A DNA stretch of 33,948 nucleotides from Flavobacteriaceae bacterium (GCA_017858055.1 JAFMCA010000023.1:1-33948), one strand, 5' to 3'. Counted from the stretch's first letter, positions 8,573-17,977 are shown. Translations and numbers: made by a program. The notes: a model not told the origin generated them from the letters alone.

Positions 8573-9868
8573 TTAGTCGTCAGGATTTAAATCAAGCAGT
8601 GTAGGGGGTTCATCATTAGCATCCGTTCCAACTTCCAACTGTTCAACATTTTTCAATTTGGACTGCATAATGCGGGTTCTTGTTCCAACCAGATTTTCAA
8701 TTTCACTATTCGCCTCGTTGAGTTTTTTCTGTGCTTTTTCTAATACTCCACCAAAAGTGTTAAATTCTTTTTTCACGGCAGCAAGAACATTCCAAACCTC
8801 ACTACTTCTTTTTTGAATAGCGAGTGTTTTAAAGCCCATTTGAAGACTATTCAGCATGGCGGCAAGTGTGGTAGGCCCGGTTACCACAATTTTATATTCT
8901 CTTTGTAAAAAAGCAATCATATCGGGTTGACGTACAACCTCAGCAAATAGACCTTCTACAGGAAGAAACATAATACCAAAATCAGTAGTATGGGGTGGAT
9001 CTATATACTTAGAGGAAATGTCTTTGGCGAATTTTTTTACGGACTGGAGCAGTGCCTTTAAAGAAACCTCAACGGCAACAGGATCTCCTGCCTCATAAGC
9101 TGACTGCAGTCGGATATAATCTTCTTGAGGAAATTTAGCATCTATAGGTAGGTAAACTGCTTTTTCATCGGTTCCTTTTCCAGGAAGTTTAACCGCATAT
9201 TCTACCCTAGCATCAGAATCCTTTTTGGTTTTTACATTGGTTTCATATTGATCTGGAGCCATGATTTCTTCCAGGATATTACCTAGCTGAATTTCTCCCA
9301 ATACCCCTCTGGTTTTTACATTCATCAATACTTTTTTCAAATCCCCTACACCCGAGGCAATTGTTTGCATTTCACCTAACCCCTTTTGAACGACAAGGAG
9401 TTGCTTGGTTACCATTTCAAAGGATTTTCCAAGGCGTTCTTCTAAGGTTTTGTGAAGTTTTTCATCTACCGTTTCACGCATCCGTTCCAAACGTAATTCA
9501 GTAGTTTTTATCATTTCGTCTTGTTTTGCTTTCATCTGATCAAACTTTTCCTTTTGAAGTGAATTAAAACTTTCTACGTTTTTGGAAAAGGTGGCCTCAA
9601 AATCTTTTAATGTGATTCTGAGTTCTTCACGATCCTCTTTTGCTTTTTTTGAAAGGGTCTCATTGAGACGTTCCATGGACTGTGTAAGTTCGCTTCTGTT
9701 TTCTTTTAAATTTTTGGAGAGTTCCTCTCTATTCAGTAAAAGTTCATTCTGAATTTGAGTGCTAAAAAAATTTTCTAACGAAGAAAAATCAGTAGTATTC
9801 TTTTTAAAAAACTGAATACAAACAATTAAAATCGTGATAAAAGAAAAAACAAGTAATACGTATTCCAT
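8573..9868 (-). CDS. rmuC: DNA recombination protein RmuC homolog
   Basis: A 431-residue RmuC protein, a family linked in E. coli to limiting recombination at inverted repeats and holding a nuclease-like fold. It has an N-terminal membrane segment (residues 2-20, YVLLVFSFITILIVC), a long charged coiled coil to about 180, then the RmuC core: RGVLGEIQLGNILEEIMAP, AVYLPIDAKFPQEDYIRLQ, FGIMFLPVEGLFAEV, GPTTLAAMLNSLQMGFKTLA. The D-K pair of PIDAKFP fits the family. The acidic tail is variable. It is the last gene of a minus-strand stretch; the upstream rimK-type gene is 281 bases away, so it probably has its own promoter, though no exact TAnnTTTG was seen. Confidence 0.94.
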   Translation of the reverse strand: MEYVLLVFSFITILIVCIQFFKKNTTDFSSLENFFSTQIQNELLLNREELSKNLKENRSELTQSMERLNETLSKKAKEDREELRITLKDFEATFSKNVESFNSLQKEKFDQMKAKQDEMIKTTELRLERMRETVDEKLHKTLEERLGKSFEMVTKQLLVVQKGLGEMQTIASGVGDLKKVLMNVKTRGVLGEIQLGNILEEIMAPDQYETNVKTKKDSDARVEYAVKLPGKGTDEKAVYLPIDAKFPQEDYIRLQSAYEAGDPVAVEVSLKALLQSVKKFAKDISSKYIDPPHTTDFGIMFLPVEGLFAEVVRQPDMIAFLQREYKIVVTGPTTLAAMLNSLQMGFKTLAIQKRSSEVWNVLAAVKKEFNTFGGVLEKAQKKLNEANSEIENLVGTRTRIMQSKLKNVEQLEVGTDANDEPPTLLDLNPDD

Positions 9869-9916
9869 AGACTTTGGTTGTGATTCTAAAATTAAGCAAT
9901 CTCAGGGGAACATGCC

Positions 9917-10129
9917 ATGAATCAAAAATTATTCTTTAATGGAATCAAGGGATACCGTGAAGAAATACAAGTTGCGATTTTTCACGAATTGGAGGAGCTC
10001 TTCTTGAGTAGTTTTCAAAGACTAGAAGAAACACCAACGTTGTGGTCGAACTCGTTGAAAAATTCCACTTCGTGCATCAACCTAAACTGCCAAAAAGAAT
10101 ACTTCCAGCTATTTTTCTATTCAGTATAA
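9917..10129 (+). CDS. Doubtful small ORF, possibly the 5' part of a frameshifted gene
   Basis: This is the only sizeable frame in the 281-base gap between rmuC and the RimK-type gene, and it runs opposite to both. It would give 70 residues with no recognised domain. The first 40 residues (helical, E/K-rich, around EEIQVAIFHELEELF) look coding. The remainder turns Ser/Asn-rich, while the frame one base back then looks better: it reads NVVVELVEKFHFVHQPKLPK and on to a stop at 10155. A one-base deletion near 10010-10045 would join the two. It may instead be chance. An imperfect promoter-like TAGACTTTG lies about 40 bases upstream. Confidence 0.3.
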   Translation: MNQKLFFNGIKGYREEIQVAIFHELEELFLSSFQRLEETPTLWSNSLKNSTSCINLNCQKEYFQLFFYSV

Positions 10130-10149
10130 ATACGTTTAGTGGTTGGTTT

Positions 10150-11532
10150 TTATGATTTTATTCTTTTAAACTTGAGCTTTTTTTCGATGGCTATGATCAT
10201 TTCATTTGCAATGTCTTTCCCTGTAGCCGTTTCAATTCCTTCAAGTCCGGGAGAAGAATTTACCTCTAATAGAAGTGGACCTTTATTCGATCGAATTATA
10301 TCGACCCCAGCTACTGCAAGATTCAATATTTTAGCAGCCTTTATTGCCAAACGCTTTTCTTCTTGAGTGATCTTAACTGGTTTTGCAGATCCTCCCATAT
10401 GAATGTTGGAACGAAACTCCCCTTTGGGTGCAGTTCGCTCAATAGATGCTACAACTTTCCCATTGACTACAAAACAGCGTAAATCCTTACCTGCCGCTTC
10501 TTTTATAAATTCTTGAACAAGTATGTTTGCCTGAAGACTTTTAAAAGCGTTGATCACACTTTCTGCCGCCTTATCGGTCTCTGCAGAGACCACCCCTTTT
10601 CCTTGAGCACTCTGTAATAGTTTAATCACCAAAGGAGCGCCACCAACCATATTAATCACATCTTTGGTATCGAGTGGTGATTTGGCAAAACCTGTGATTG
10701 GAATTTGAATGTCATTTCCAGAGAACAACTGACTGGAATAAAGTTTATCCCTAGACTGAGAAATAGAGGTGTCAGAATTTAAACAATAGGTCCCTATGGA
10801 GTTAAACTGACGCAAAAGAGCACAACCATAGAATGTCATACTGGGTCGGATCCGAGGGATAACTGCATCTAAATCTTGAATGATACTCCCGCCTCGATAA
10901 CGAACTTCAGGTGTAACGGTATCCAGACGCATATAACACTGCTGTATGTTATAAAAATGCATCTCATGACCCCTAGCTTTACCCGCTTCTATTAAACGTT
11001 TGTTGCTGTACAAAGACTTATCTGTAGCCAAAAGCCCAATACTTAGTCCAGATTTTTCATGAAGCAAGTGTTGATACTTCGTGTCAATGTCCTCGGGAGA
11101 AACTATACCGGTTAAAAATCTTCTTGACGGATCTACTAAAAAGCGCTTTTCCATCGCTTCTCTTCCTAATAACATTCTAAAGTCCATTCCGTCGCGGTTT
11201 GCAAGAGTTAACTCCATTTCAAAAGTATCCTCTCCAATTTTTACGACTTCTTTAATTACATAGCGTTTATCTGTTATTCCTGAAGAACTTTTTATGATTC
11301 GCACATCAATAACCTTGGATTCACATCGTATAACAATACTAAGGTTATCTTGAATGGGGTTAACATCAAAAGAAACCCAAAGTTCTTTACCTTTTTTAAA
11401 ACGCTTAATATTTGAGGATTGAATAGAGGATGTTTTAGCTCCTGAATCAATTCTTGCTTTTATAGCTGGAATATTTAAAGATTCAAAAGAACACCATTCT
11501 TGATTACCGATTAACTTCTTGTCAGATACCAT
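10150..11532 (-). CDS. RimB-like protease domain fused to RimK-family ATP-grasp amino-acid ligase
   Basis: Two domains in one 460-residue cytoplasmic protein. Residues 1-145 match the retropepsin-fold family annotated as ATP-dependent zinc protease (RimB/DUF785 type): KARIDSGAKTSSIQSS with Asp29, then FRMLLGREAM (119-127), the second conserved segment. Residues about 160-460 are a RimK-type ligase: SIGLLATDKSLYSNKRLIEA start, a pre-ATP-grasp domain, the ATP-binding PLVIKLLQSAQGKGVV, and the metal site VNSSPGLEGIE (424-434). RimK adds glutamates to ribosomal protein S6 in E. coli, and RimB in Pseudomonas cleaves such tails. Having both activities in one chain suggests adding and trimming on one target, but which target is unknown. 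Transcribed away from the DUF5916 gene. Confidence 0.9.
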   Translation of the reverse strand: MVSDKKLIGNQEWCSFESLNIPAIKARIDSGAKTSSIQSSNIKRFKKGKELWVSFDVNPIQDNLSIVIRCESKVIDVRIIKSSSGITDKRYVIKEVVKIGEDTFEMELTLANRDGMDFRMLLGREAMEKRFLVDPSRRFLTGIVSPEDIDTKYQHLLHEKSGLSIGLLATDKSLYSNKRLIEAGKARGHEMHFYNIQQCYMRLDTVTPEVRYRGGSIIQDLDAVIPRIRPSMTFYGCALLRQFNSIGTYCLNSDTSISQSRDKLYSSQLFSGNDIQIPITGFAKSPLDTKDVINMVGGAPLVIKLLQSAQGKGVVSAETDKAAESVINAFKSLQANILVQEFIKEAAGKDLRCFVVNGKVVASIERTAPKGEFRSNIHMGGSAKPVKITQEEKRLAIKAAKILNLAVAGVDIIRSNKGPLLLEVNSSPGLEGIETATGKDIANEMIIAIEKKLKFKRIKS

Positions 11533-11622
11533 ATTTGGAATTTATCCTACGAGGATACGAAATCTTTTGCTTAAAAATTACCACTATTCCTATTTTTTAA
11601 GGCAACTTCAATAGAGCTTACT

Positions 11623-11630
11623 TATCTTTG
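11623..11630 (+). promoter_or_regulatory. -7 promoter element of the DUF5916 gene
   Basis: TATCTTTG matches TAnnTTTG exactly and ends 20 bases before the ATG at 11651. No TTG is found at the usual -33 distance. Confidence 0.5.
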
Positions 11631-11650
11631 GAGCTTATTTTGAGTTTAAT

Positions 11651-13894
11651 ATGATAAAAGCAAACTTATATATAGGTTTTATCTTTGCTATCTTCAGCTA
11701 TAATTTTGCTCAAGCTCAAAACCAATACCAACCCCAAAAGCTCAATACAAACCCGATTATACTCGACGGAATACTTTCTCCCAATGAATGGGCAAATGCC
11801 ATTCCTATTGAATTAAACTATGAAATCAATCCGGGAAACAACAGTCCTGCTAAAAAGAAAACCCTTGGCTACATTACCTACACAGCTACCGATTTATATA
11901 TCGGATTTCACGCCTATGATGATCCTAAAAATGTAAGAGCATCTGTTCGATCTAGAGACGATTTTGCAATGTATCAGCAAGATGATATCGTAACGGTGCG
12001 TTTTGACACTTTTGCGGATGGAAGAAATAACTACATCCTTGTAGCGAATCCCTTCGGAAGTCAATTTGATGTACGAGCAATTAATGCCCTTACTGACGAT
12101 AAACGCTACGACGGCAGTTTTAATATGGATTTTGAAACTGCTGGGACCATAGTCTCGGATGGTTTTCAAGTGGAATTTAAAATTCCTTTTTCCTCTTTGC
12201 CCTTTCCTAACGGACAAGATCAAAAGTGGCATTTTAGCCTTGCAAGAAAATATTTTGATGAAAACAATGTAGAGGTTGAAATTCAAAATCAAACCTTTGA
12301 CAGAAACAATCCCTGTCAGGTGTGTCAAACCACAGAGGTTTTGATTTTAAACGATATCACTATCAAAAAAAGGATAGAATTGTTACCCTATGTAGCAGGA
12401 AATTTAAGTGGTGAAAAAGAAAGTATAACTGCTCCCTTAGACTACAATTCCTTCAAACCTAATGCGGGTTTAGGATTGAACTTAGACCTCAGTAAAAATA
12501 GTGGCTTAGAAATCACATTAAATCCTGATTTTTCTCAAGTAGAGGCAGATGTTACTCAAATTGATGTCAATTCTTCCTTCGCACTGGAATACCCTGAACG
12601 AAGACCTTTTTTTAATCGAGGAACGGATATTGTGAATTTTACTGATGGTGCTTTTTATTCCCGTTCAATAAATAACCCCCTGGTATCTACCAAATTATTA
12701 AGTCAAGCTAAGAAATCCAGAATTTATTTTTTAACAGCTTTAGATCAAAATTCACCCTACCAAATTGCTGGTGAAGATCGTTCCTATCTCGGTCAGGGGG
12801 GGCAGTCTATTGTCAATGTATTTCGATATCAACGTTTGGTCAACAAAAATACCCGTTTGGGTTTCGTCACTACGAACCGCTATTACAAAGAAGGGGGGTA
12901 TGGAAACCTTTTTGGAACAGATGGCTGGTTTCTTATTTCAAAAAACTGGAGGCTTACTTATGAGCTGCTCGCTAACTTTAATCAAGAACCTGAAGCGGAT
13001 TGGATTGAAAGTCAGGATGCTATTAAAGGACGTTCGGTAGCACTCAATCAAGATAAATTTGGGGGAAGTGCCCTGTATTTTCAGTTGTATCGAAATACCG
13101 AACATTGGAAATCCTATGTATATTACAGAAACATTACCCCAGAATATCAAGCCAACGTTGGATTTGTTGTAAAAAACAATCGCCGGTGGGGTACCTTTTT
13201 TCACGAGTATCAAAACTTTATTAATAAAAAAGGCTTGCAGTTTTTTAGTGTAGGTACTAAAGCCGATCTAAATTATACCTTTCAAAATTATTTGAAAGCG
13301 ATCAGTATTGATGGAATTTTAAGTGTAAAAACGCTTTTAAACACGACCCTACAATACACCTACGATTGGGATATATTTAAAAATTTCCTAGGCCGTGATT
13401 ATCGGAACTTAGGAAAAAGTGAGCTGAACCTACAGAGCAATCCAAGTGAATCTTTTTCTTTAATGATCCGTTCTACCTTTGGGAAAGATTTGGCGTACAA
13501 TGAGGAGAATCCTGATGTCGGTAAGGAATTTACTCTTTTTCTAATGCCAAGTTTTCAATTGGGAAATAAAGTGAATCTCTCTCCTTCAATCCGTTATGCT
13601 ACACTTAAAGATTTGACTACTCAAAAAAACTATTTTGAGGGTGCTATTTCAAGATTTTCAGCACGTTATCAATTCAATAATTTCTTCAGCGTCCGAATTA
13701 TTTCTGAATACAATTCCTTTGCAGATCGCTTTTTTATCCAACCCCTTGTTCAGTGGAATCCTAATCCAGCCACTGTTTTTTACGTGGGGGGAAATCAAAA
13801 TTCCATCGAAGATTTTAACGATGAGTTTTACTCCCCATTTCGAGTGGATCAAACTCAGTTTTTCTTAAAATTTCAGTATTTGATTGGTCTCTAA
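11651..13894 (+). CDS. Exported DUF5916 protein with N-terminal CBM9-like domain
   Basis: A 747-residue exported protein, probably an outer-membrane barrel with a periplasmic or surface beta-sandwich. The signal peptide ends around FAQAQ (residue 23). Residues about 30-220 resemble carbohydrate-binding family 9: LDGILSPNEWANA, GYITYTATDLYIGFHAYDDP, DGFQVEFKIPFSSLPF. The core DUF5916 part follows (LNPDFSQVEADVTQIDVN, YPERRPFFNRG at about 313-323), then alternating aromatic strands to an end in FFLKFQYLIGL, barrel-like. The family function is unknown; the CBM9 fold may bind sugar or only be structural. Its stop lies 4 bases from the stop of the converging propeller gene, without a clear terminator. 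Confidence 0.9.
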   Translation: MIKANLYIGFIFAIFSYNFAQAQNQYQPQKLNTNPIILDGILSPNEWANAIPIELNYEINPGNNSPAKKKTLGYITYTATDLYIGFHAYDDPKNVRASVRSRDDFAMYQQDDIVTVRFDTFADGRNNYILVANPFGSQFDVRAINALTDDKRYDGSFNMDFETAGTIVSDGFQVEFKIPFSSLPFPNGQDQKWHFSLARKYFDENNVEVEIQNQTFDRNNPCQVCQTTEVLILNDITIKKRIELLPYVAGNLSGEKESITAPLDYNSFKPNAGLGLNLDLSKNSGLEITLNPDFSQVEADVTQIDVNSSFALEYPERRPFFNRGTDIVNFTDGAFYSRSINNPLVSTKLLSQAKKSRIYFLTALDQNSPYQIAGEDRSYLGQGGQSIVNVFRYQRLVNKNTRLGFVTTNRYYKEGGYGNLFGTDGWFLISKNWRLTYELLANFNQEPEADWIESQDAIKGRSVALNQDKFGGSALYFQLYRNTEHWKSYVYYRNITPEYQANVGFVVKNNRRWGTFFHEYQNFINKKGLQFFSVGTKADLNYTFQNYLKAISIDGILSVKTLLNTTLQYTYDWDIFKNFLGRDYRNLGKSELNLQSNPSESFSLMIRSTFGKDLAYNEENPDVGKEFTLFLMPSFQLGNKVNLSPSIRYATLKDLTTQKNYFEGAISRFSARYQFNNFFSVRIISEYNSFADRFFIQPLVQWNPNPATVFYVGGNQNSIEDFNDEFYSPFRVDQTQFFLKFQYLIGL

Positions 13895-13898
13895 GGAT

Positions 13899-16800
13899 CT
13901 AATTCTTGTCGAGATCAAATTTCAATAGGGGTGCATTTAAATTGCGATAGTTCGATTCAAAAGATTTAAACTCGTTTTCTATGAGGGCATTTAACCTTGC
14001 TTCGTGCTGTTTCCAAGTGGTATTGAGGTCTAGAAAACGTTCTTTGGCTCCGCTAGTAACTTTGGGATCTTCGGCATCTACATAATCTTTTAAATACATC
14101 AACTCTGCATTTAATTTATTATTGAAATTAATCACATCTTGAAAGGTTTTCTGGTTGGGTTGAATCAACTCAATTTCCCATTCCCTAAGCTGTTTTTCAA
14201 TTGAAACTCCTTGATTATACAAGCTTACTAAAGCCTCATTACTCTCCAATAGTGTAGTGTAATGTTTGAGCTGATCTTGTACCCTCCTCATTTGAGAAAC
14301 AGCGTGATGTATCCCTTTTATGGCGTCTTCTATTTGAACTAATAAATTTTGTTGCTCATCGAAATCAGCTGACGAATAGTCCAAATTTGGGTTAGGTAAG
14401 ATTTGAATCTCGACCATACTACTTTTTGCTCCATAAGAAAGTTGTGCGCTATAAAGCCCAGGGGCAACCCTTCCTCCAGCATAATTTCCGTAAACAAAAA
14501 CATGGTCAACACTTGGTAATTGTGCTCTCCTAAAATCCCAATGCACCCTATTATATCCTTTTTTATTGGGTAAAATTTGATCTTCGGAAGGTCCTCCGGG
14601 CCATGATTTAAAGTCTGTATTCTTCTGTGAGCTATACGTTCTGATCACTTTTCCCTCTTGTAAAATGGAGAGTTCCACCTTTATAGAATCATGAACCTCA
14701 GGAAGATAATAATCTAAATAAACGCCACTCCTGGGATTAGTTCCTTGAGCTGAATTTTCAGGAGTTTTCCCAGAAGATAAACGATAGGTTGCTTTTGGAG
14801 TCGCTATATGAAGTTCTTCTTTTTTAGGTTGTTGTTGTAAAGGGCTTAAATCGTCCAATATCCAAAAAGAACGGCCAGCTGTTGCAGCTATTAAATCGTT
14901 GTCTTGAATGTACAAATCGTTTATGGGCACAACGGGTAAGTTGTTTTGAAAAGGCTCCCAAAGGAGTCCGTCATTAAATGAAATATAAAAACCCGTTTCA
15001 GTTCCAGCATAAAGTAAACCAGAAACTTTTGGATCTGCTCTTACTACTCTCACAAAATTATGCGCTCCTTCAATCCCCTCTGTAATAAGTTCCCAATGCG
15101 TACCATAATCTTCTGTTTTGTAGATATAAGGGGTCAAGTCCATAAACTTATAGCGCATCAAAACAGCATACGCTTTTGCTGGATTATGAGGGGAAACTTC
15201 TATGGAATTGAAAATTCCTTCTTTTGAGCCTTTTGGGGTTACGTTAGTCCATGTTACTCCCCCATCGCGGGTTATATGCAAAAGTCCGTCGTCGCTACCC
15301 GCCCATAAGACCTTTGGATCGTGAGTAGAGGCGACCAGGCTCATGAGGGTATTGTAATTTTCTCCCCCAGCGGCTTCATTCGTAAATGGAATTCCTCCAG
15401 CGACTTGCTGCTCTTTATTGTTTCGTGTTAGATCAGGACTAATTACTTCCCAATCCGTTCCTCCATTTTGGGTTTTAAAAACAACATTTCCAGCATGATA
15501 GATTGTATTTGGATCCGACGGAGCACTGAGTATTGGAGCATTCCAATTGAATCGATATTTAAAAGAATCTGGCGTGTTCCCCAAAGCCAATTCAGGGTAT
15601 TCCTTAATCTCCTTACTGCTCTGAGTAGCCCGATGCCATCGCTCAATAATTCCTTGATAACATCCCCCGTAAACCCATTGGGGGTTTTGTGGGTCAAAAG
15701 CTAAAAAAGCACTTTCACAGCCCGAAACAGAATACCAATCTTTCCAATCTATTCCACTGTCTTGATCTCTACTTTTAATCCCTATGGCAGAATTATCTTG
15801 CTGACCTCCATAGACATGATAGGGTACTTGTGCATCCGCTATAACTCGGTAAAATTGTGCTGTAGGTTGATTTTGCTGCGTACTCCAACTACTTCCTCCA
15901 TTGGTTGAAACATTGGCGCCCCCATCGTTTGAATTAATCATAATTTGGTTGTTCTCAGGGTGAATCCACAAATGATGATTGTCTCCATGGGGGGTAGGAA
16001 GGGGTTGAAATGTTTTACCTCCATCTATCGATTTCAATGTGGGAGCGTTCAATACATAAACAACATTCTCGTCTTGTGGATCGGCAAAAATCTCCATATA
16101 ATACCATGATCTTGCCACTGCAATTCTGTTTTTATTGACCTGTTTCCATGTTTTTCCTCCGTCATCAGATCGGTACACCCCAGCGGCTTCCCCATCAGCT
16201 TCAATATTAGCAAACACCAAATTTGAATTCGCTCTTGATACAGAAATTCCAGCCTTTCCGAAAACAGAAGGTAAACCTTCCTCGAGTAAAGTCCAATTGT
16301 CTCCCCCATCGGTTGATTTATAGAGTCCCGATTTTTCTCCTCCAGATTTCATCTGCCAGGGACTTCTTTCATGATCCCACATTGCAGCATAGAGAATTCG
16401 TGGGTTATTTTTATCCATACTCAAAGAAGCTGCACCTGAAGTATCAGAAACATACAATACTTTTTCCCATGTTGTTCCTCCATCTTTAGAACGGTAAACT
16501 CCTCGTTCGTTACTAGGACCGTATTGTGCGCCTTGAACAGCGATATAAATCAAATCTGGATTTGTAGGATGAATCTCTACATTAGCGATATGCCTTGAAA
16601 AATCTAAACCAATATGTTTCCAGCTCGCTCCGGCGTCTTCAGATTTGTAAACACCGTCCCCCATAGAGGACATTACTCCCCTTGATGCATGTTCACCCAT
16701 TCCAACAACAACGATATTCGGATCGCTTTCTGAAACGGCTATTGCGCCTACTGTCCCTGTTTTAAAAAAACCATCGGAAACATTCTTCCAATGTTGCCCA

Positions 16801-17042
16801 TTATCTAGCGTTTTCCAGACTCCTCCGCCTGTGGTCCCCATATAAAAAGTAGATGGTTCCTTGACCACTCCCTCTGAAGTAACACTACGCCCTCCTCGAA
16901 AGGGTCCGATGTTTCTCCATTCGAGATTGTTGTATTCCACTAAAGTTGAGGCAGGCGTTTTTACCGACTTTTTTCTTTTTTGACTTTGTGCTAAAGAAGT
17001 ACTTAAAACTAAGATGAGTATAAAAAGGGCTTTCTTTTTCAT
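13899..17042 (-). CDS. Secreted VPS10/sortilin-like Asp-box beta-propeller protein
   Basis: A 1047-residue exported protein of the BNR/Asp-box group often labelled glycosyl hydrolase. The signal peptide runs to about LAQSQ (21). At least nine Asp-box repeats of the SxDxGxTW kind are seen: SEDAGASW, SKDGGTTW, STDGGDNW, SDDGGKTW, SIDGGKTF, TNGGSSW, QNGGTDW, TRDGGVTW, TEDYGTHW, making one or two propellers up to about residue 720. A beta-sandwich-like stretch follows to about 870, and the last 150 residues are predicted helical or coiled coil (QMRRVQDQLKHY, KQHEARLNALIENEF). Sialidase catalytic residues are not evident, so an enzyme role is not assumed; binding or protein sorting is equally possible. 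It follows the smaller propeller gene by 35 bases, likely one operon. Confidence 0.88.
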   Translation of the reverse strand: MKKKALFILILVLSTSLAQSQKRKKSVKTPASTLVEYNNLEWRNIGPFRGGRSVTSEGVVKEPSTFYMGTTGGGVWKTLDNGQHWKNVSDGFFKTGTVGAIAVSESDPNIVVVGMGEHASRGVMSSMGDGVYKSEDAGASWKHIGLDFSRHIANVEIHPTNPDLIYIAVQGAQYGPSNERGVYRSKDGGTTWEKVLYVSDTSGAASLSMDKNNPRILYAAMWDHERSPWQMKSGGEKSGLYKSTDGGDNWTLLEEGLPSVFGKAGISVSRANSNLVFANIEADGEAAGVYRSDDGGKTWKQVNKNRIAVARSWYYMEIFADPQDENVVYVLNAPTLKSIDGGKTFQPLPTPHGDNHHLWIHPENNQIMINSNDGGANVSTNGGSSWSTQQNQPTAQFYRVIADAQVPYHVYGGQQDNSAIGIKSRDQDSGIDWKDWYSVSGCESAFLAFDPQNPQWVYGGCYQGIIERWHRATQSSKEIKEYPELALGNTPDSFKYRFNWNAPILSAPSDPNTIYHAGNVVFKTQNGGTDWEVISPDLTRNNKEQQVAGGIPFTNEAAGGENYNTLMSLVASTHDPKVLWAGSDDGLLHITRDGGVTWTNVTPKGSKEGIFNSIEVSPHNPAKAYAVLMRYKFMDLTPYIYKTEDYGTHWELITEGIEGAHNFVRVVRADPKVSGLLYAGTETGFYISFNDGLLWEPFQNNLPVVPINDLYIQDNDLIAATAGRSFWILDDLSPLQQQPKKEELHIATPKATYRLSSGKTPENSAQGTNPRSGVYLDYYLPEVHDSIKVELSILQEGKVIRTYSSQKNTDFKSWPGGPSEDQILPNKKGYNRVHWDFRRAQLPSVDHVFVYGNYAGGRVAPGLYSAQLSYGAKSSMVEIQILPNPNLDYSSADFDEQQNLLVQIEDAIKGIHHAVSQMRRVQDQLKHYTTLLESNEALVSLYNQGVSIEKQLREWEIELIQPNQKTFQDVINFNNKLNAELMYLKDYVDAEDPKVTSGAKERFLDLNTTWKQHEARLNALIENEFKSFESNYRNLNAPLLKFDLDKN

Positions 17043-17077
17043 GTGTGGAAATTTAAATTGTATGTAAAATAATCAAC

Positions 17078-17896
17078 CTATTCCGGTCGTTTTAATTTAA
17101 GATGAAATAAACGAGGTGTGCCTTTGGCTTCACTTTCTGATGTGATCCAAAACTCCGTATCGTTAATAATTTTTACTGCTTCAATTTGTGCTGGTTTTAC
17201 TGGAATCAAATACCGTTTTAAGTTTAGGTTTTCAAAACCATTTGCGACAAAATTTTCAAGGGTATAGAAATATTGTAATCCCTCGAAGGTATATCCTGTA
17301 AGAACCATTAGATCAAATTCCTCCTTGTAATCTGCTGCTGTAATTAAGGATTCTGTATTTATCGAGGCTGATGGAATAAGACTGTAACTCCCCTCTATTT
17401 TTGGCAAGGTGTATATTTCAGATTGAAGTGTGAGCCTGTTTTTTGAAAAAAGAACCAATTGGTCTCCAACGGCTGCCAACGCTTCCGCATCATAGGCATT
17501 TCGAATTTCCTTTGAAAAGGTTTTTTGAGCTTCATAGCGAATACGAATTGTGCCTTTAGGGTAGAAATCTTTACTTAAGATATATATTTTTAAATTTTCT
17601 CTTGTCGCATAATTATTTCCCGTATCCGCTATGTAATAACTGGTTTCATCCCCTGCAAGATCTTCCCAATCTTTGTTTTTTAAATCATAAAAACGAATGC
17701 TTTTAACAAGCTCTCCCTCTTTTGTGAATTCATAAAGAACGGCTTTGTCTCCTGAGTCGTTTAAGGTTAGTAAATTGTCCCCAAAGAGCTCTAAACCTGA
17801 GGTTTCCTCCAATTCTGAGGGAAGTTTAATGGTGGTTAAAGACAACTGAGCATTACAAATACTCACCGCAACGAGTGTAACTAAAAGAAACCGCAT
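17078..17896 (-). CDS. Secreted beta-propeller-like protein of unknown function
   Basis: A 272-residue protein with a Sec signal peptide (VAVSICNAQ, cleaved around residue 16). It starts with LPSELEETSGLELFGDNLLTL, followed by NDSGDKAVLYEF, DWEDLAG and YYIADTGNNYATRENLKIYI, then AYDAEALAAVGDQLVLFSKN. Repeated strands of this kind fit a beta-propeller resembling SdiA-regulated or esterase-like phytase-type proteins, but catalytic residues cannot be named. It has no T9SS sorting tail. It is the first gene of the pair with the large Asp-box protein, so the two may act on the same surface target. No exact promoter motif was found in the 81-base divergent gap to the SGNH gene. Confidence 0.75.
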   Translation of the reverse strand: MRFLLVTLVAVSICNAQLSLTTIKLPSELEETSGLELFGDNLLTLNDSGDKAVLYEFTKEGELVKSIRFYDLKNKDWEDLAGDETSYYIADTGNNYATRENLKIYILSKDFYPKGTIRIRYEAQKTFSKEIRNAYDAEALAAVGDQLVLFSKNRLTLQSEIYTLPKIEGSYSLIPSASINTESLITAADYKEEFDLMVLTGYTFEGLQYFYTLENFVANGFENLNLKRYLIPVKPAQIEAVKIINDTEFWITSESEAKGTPRLFHLKLKRPE

Positions 17897-17954
17897 ATTT
17901 TTTTTAAAGAAACAAGTTAATCAATCTTCTTCTTACCGTTCCTATCTAAATTTC

Positions 17955-17962
17955 TATTTTTG
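17955..17962 (+). promoter_or_regulatory. -7 promoter element of the SGNH hydrolase-kynU unit
   Basis: TATTTTTG matches TAnnTTTG exactly and ends 15 bases before the first ATG at 17978. No TTG is seen at the usual -33 distance. Confidence 0.5.
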
Positions 17963-17977
17963 TTTATATACTAGTAA

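Noticed and set aside
11894-12328. 144-codon frame antisense to the DUF5916 gene
   Set aside because: The plus strand has conserved CBM9-like sequence here; the antisense translation has no domain or promoter.
13885-13920. Possible terminator between the converging DUF5916 and propeller genes
   Set aside because: Only a 5-bp GATCT/AGATC repeat with an 11-base loop and no T-run is present.
13899-17042. Repeats such as DGGxTW suggesting a repeat array or CRISPR-like structure
   Set aside because: They are degenerate protein-level Asp-box repeats in one reading frame, not DNA repeats with spacers.
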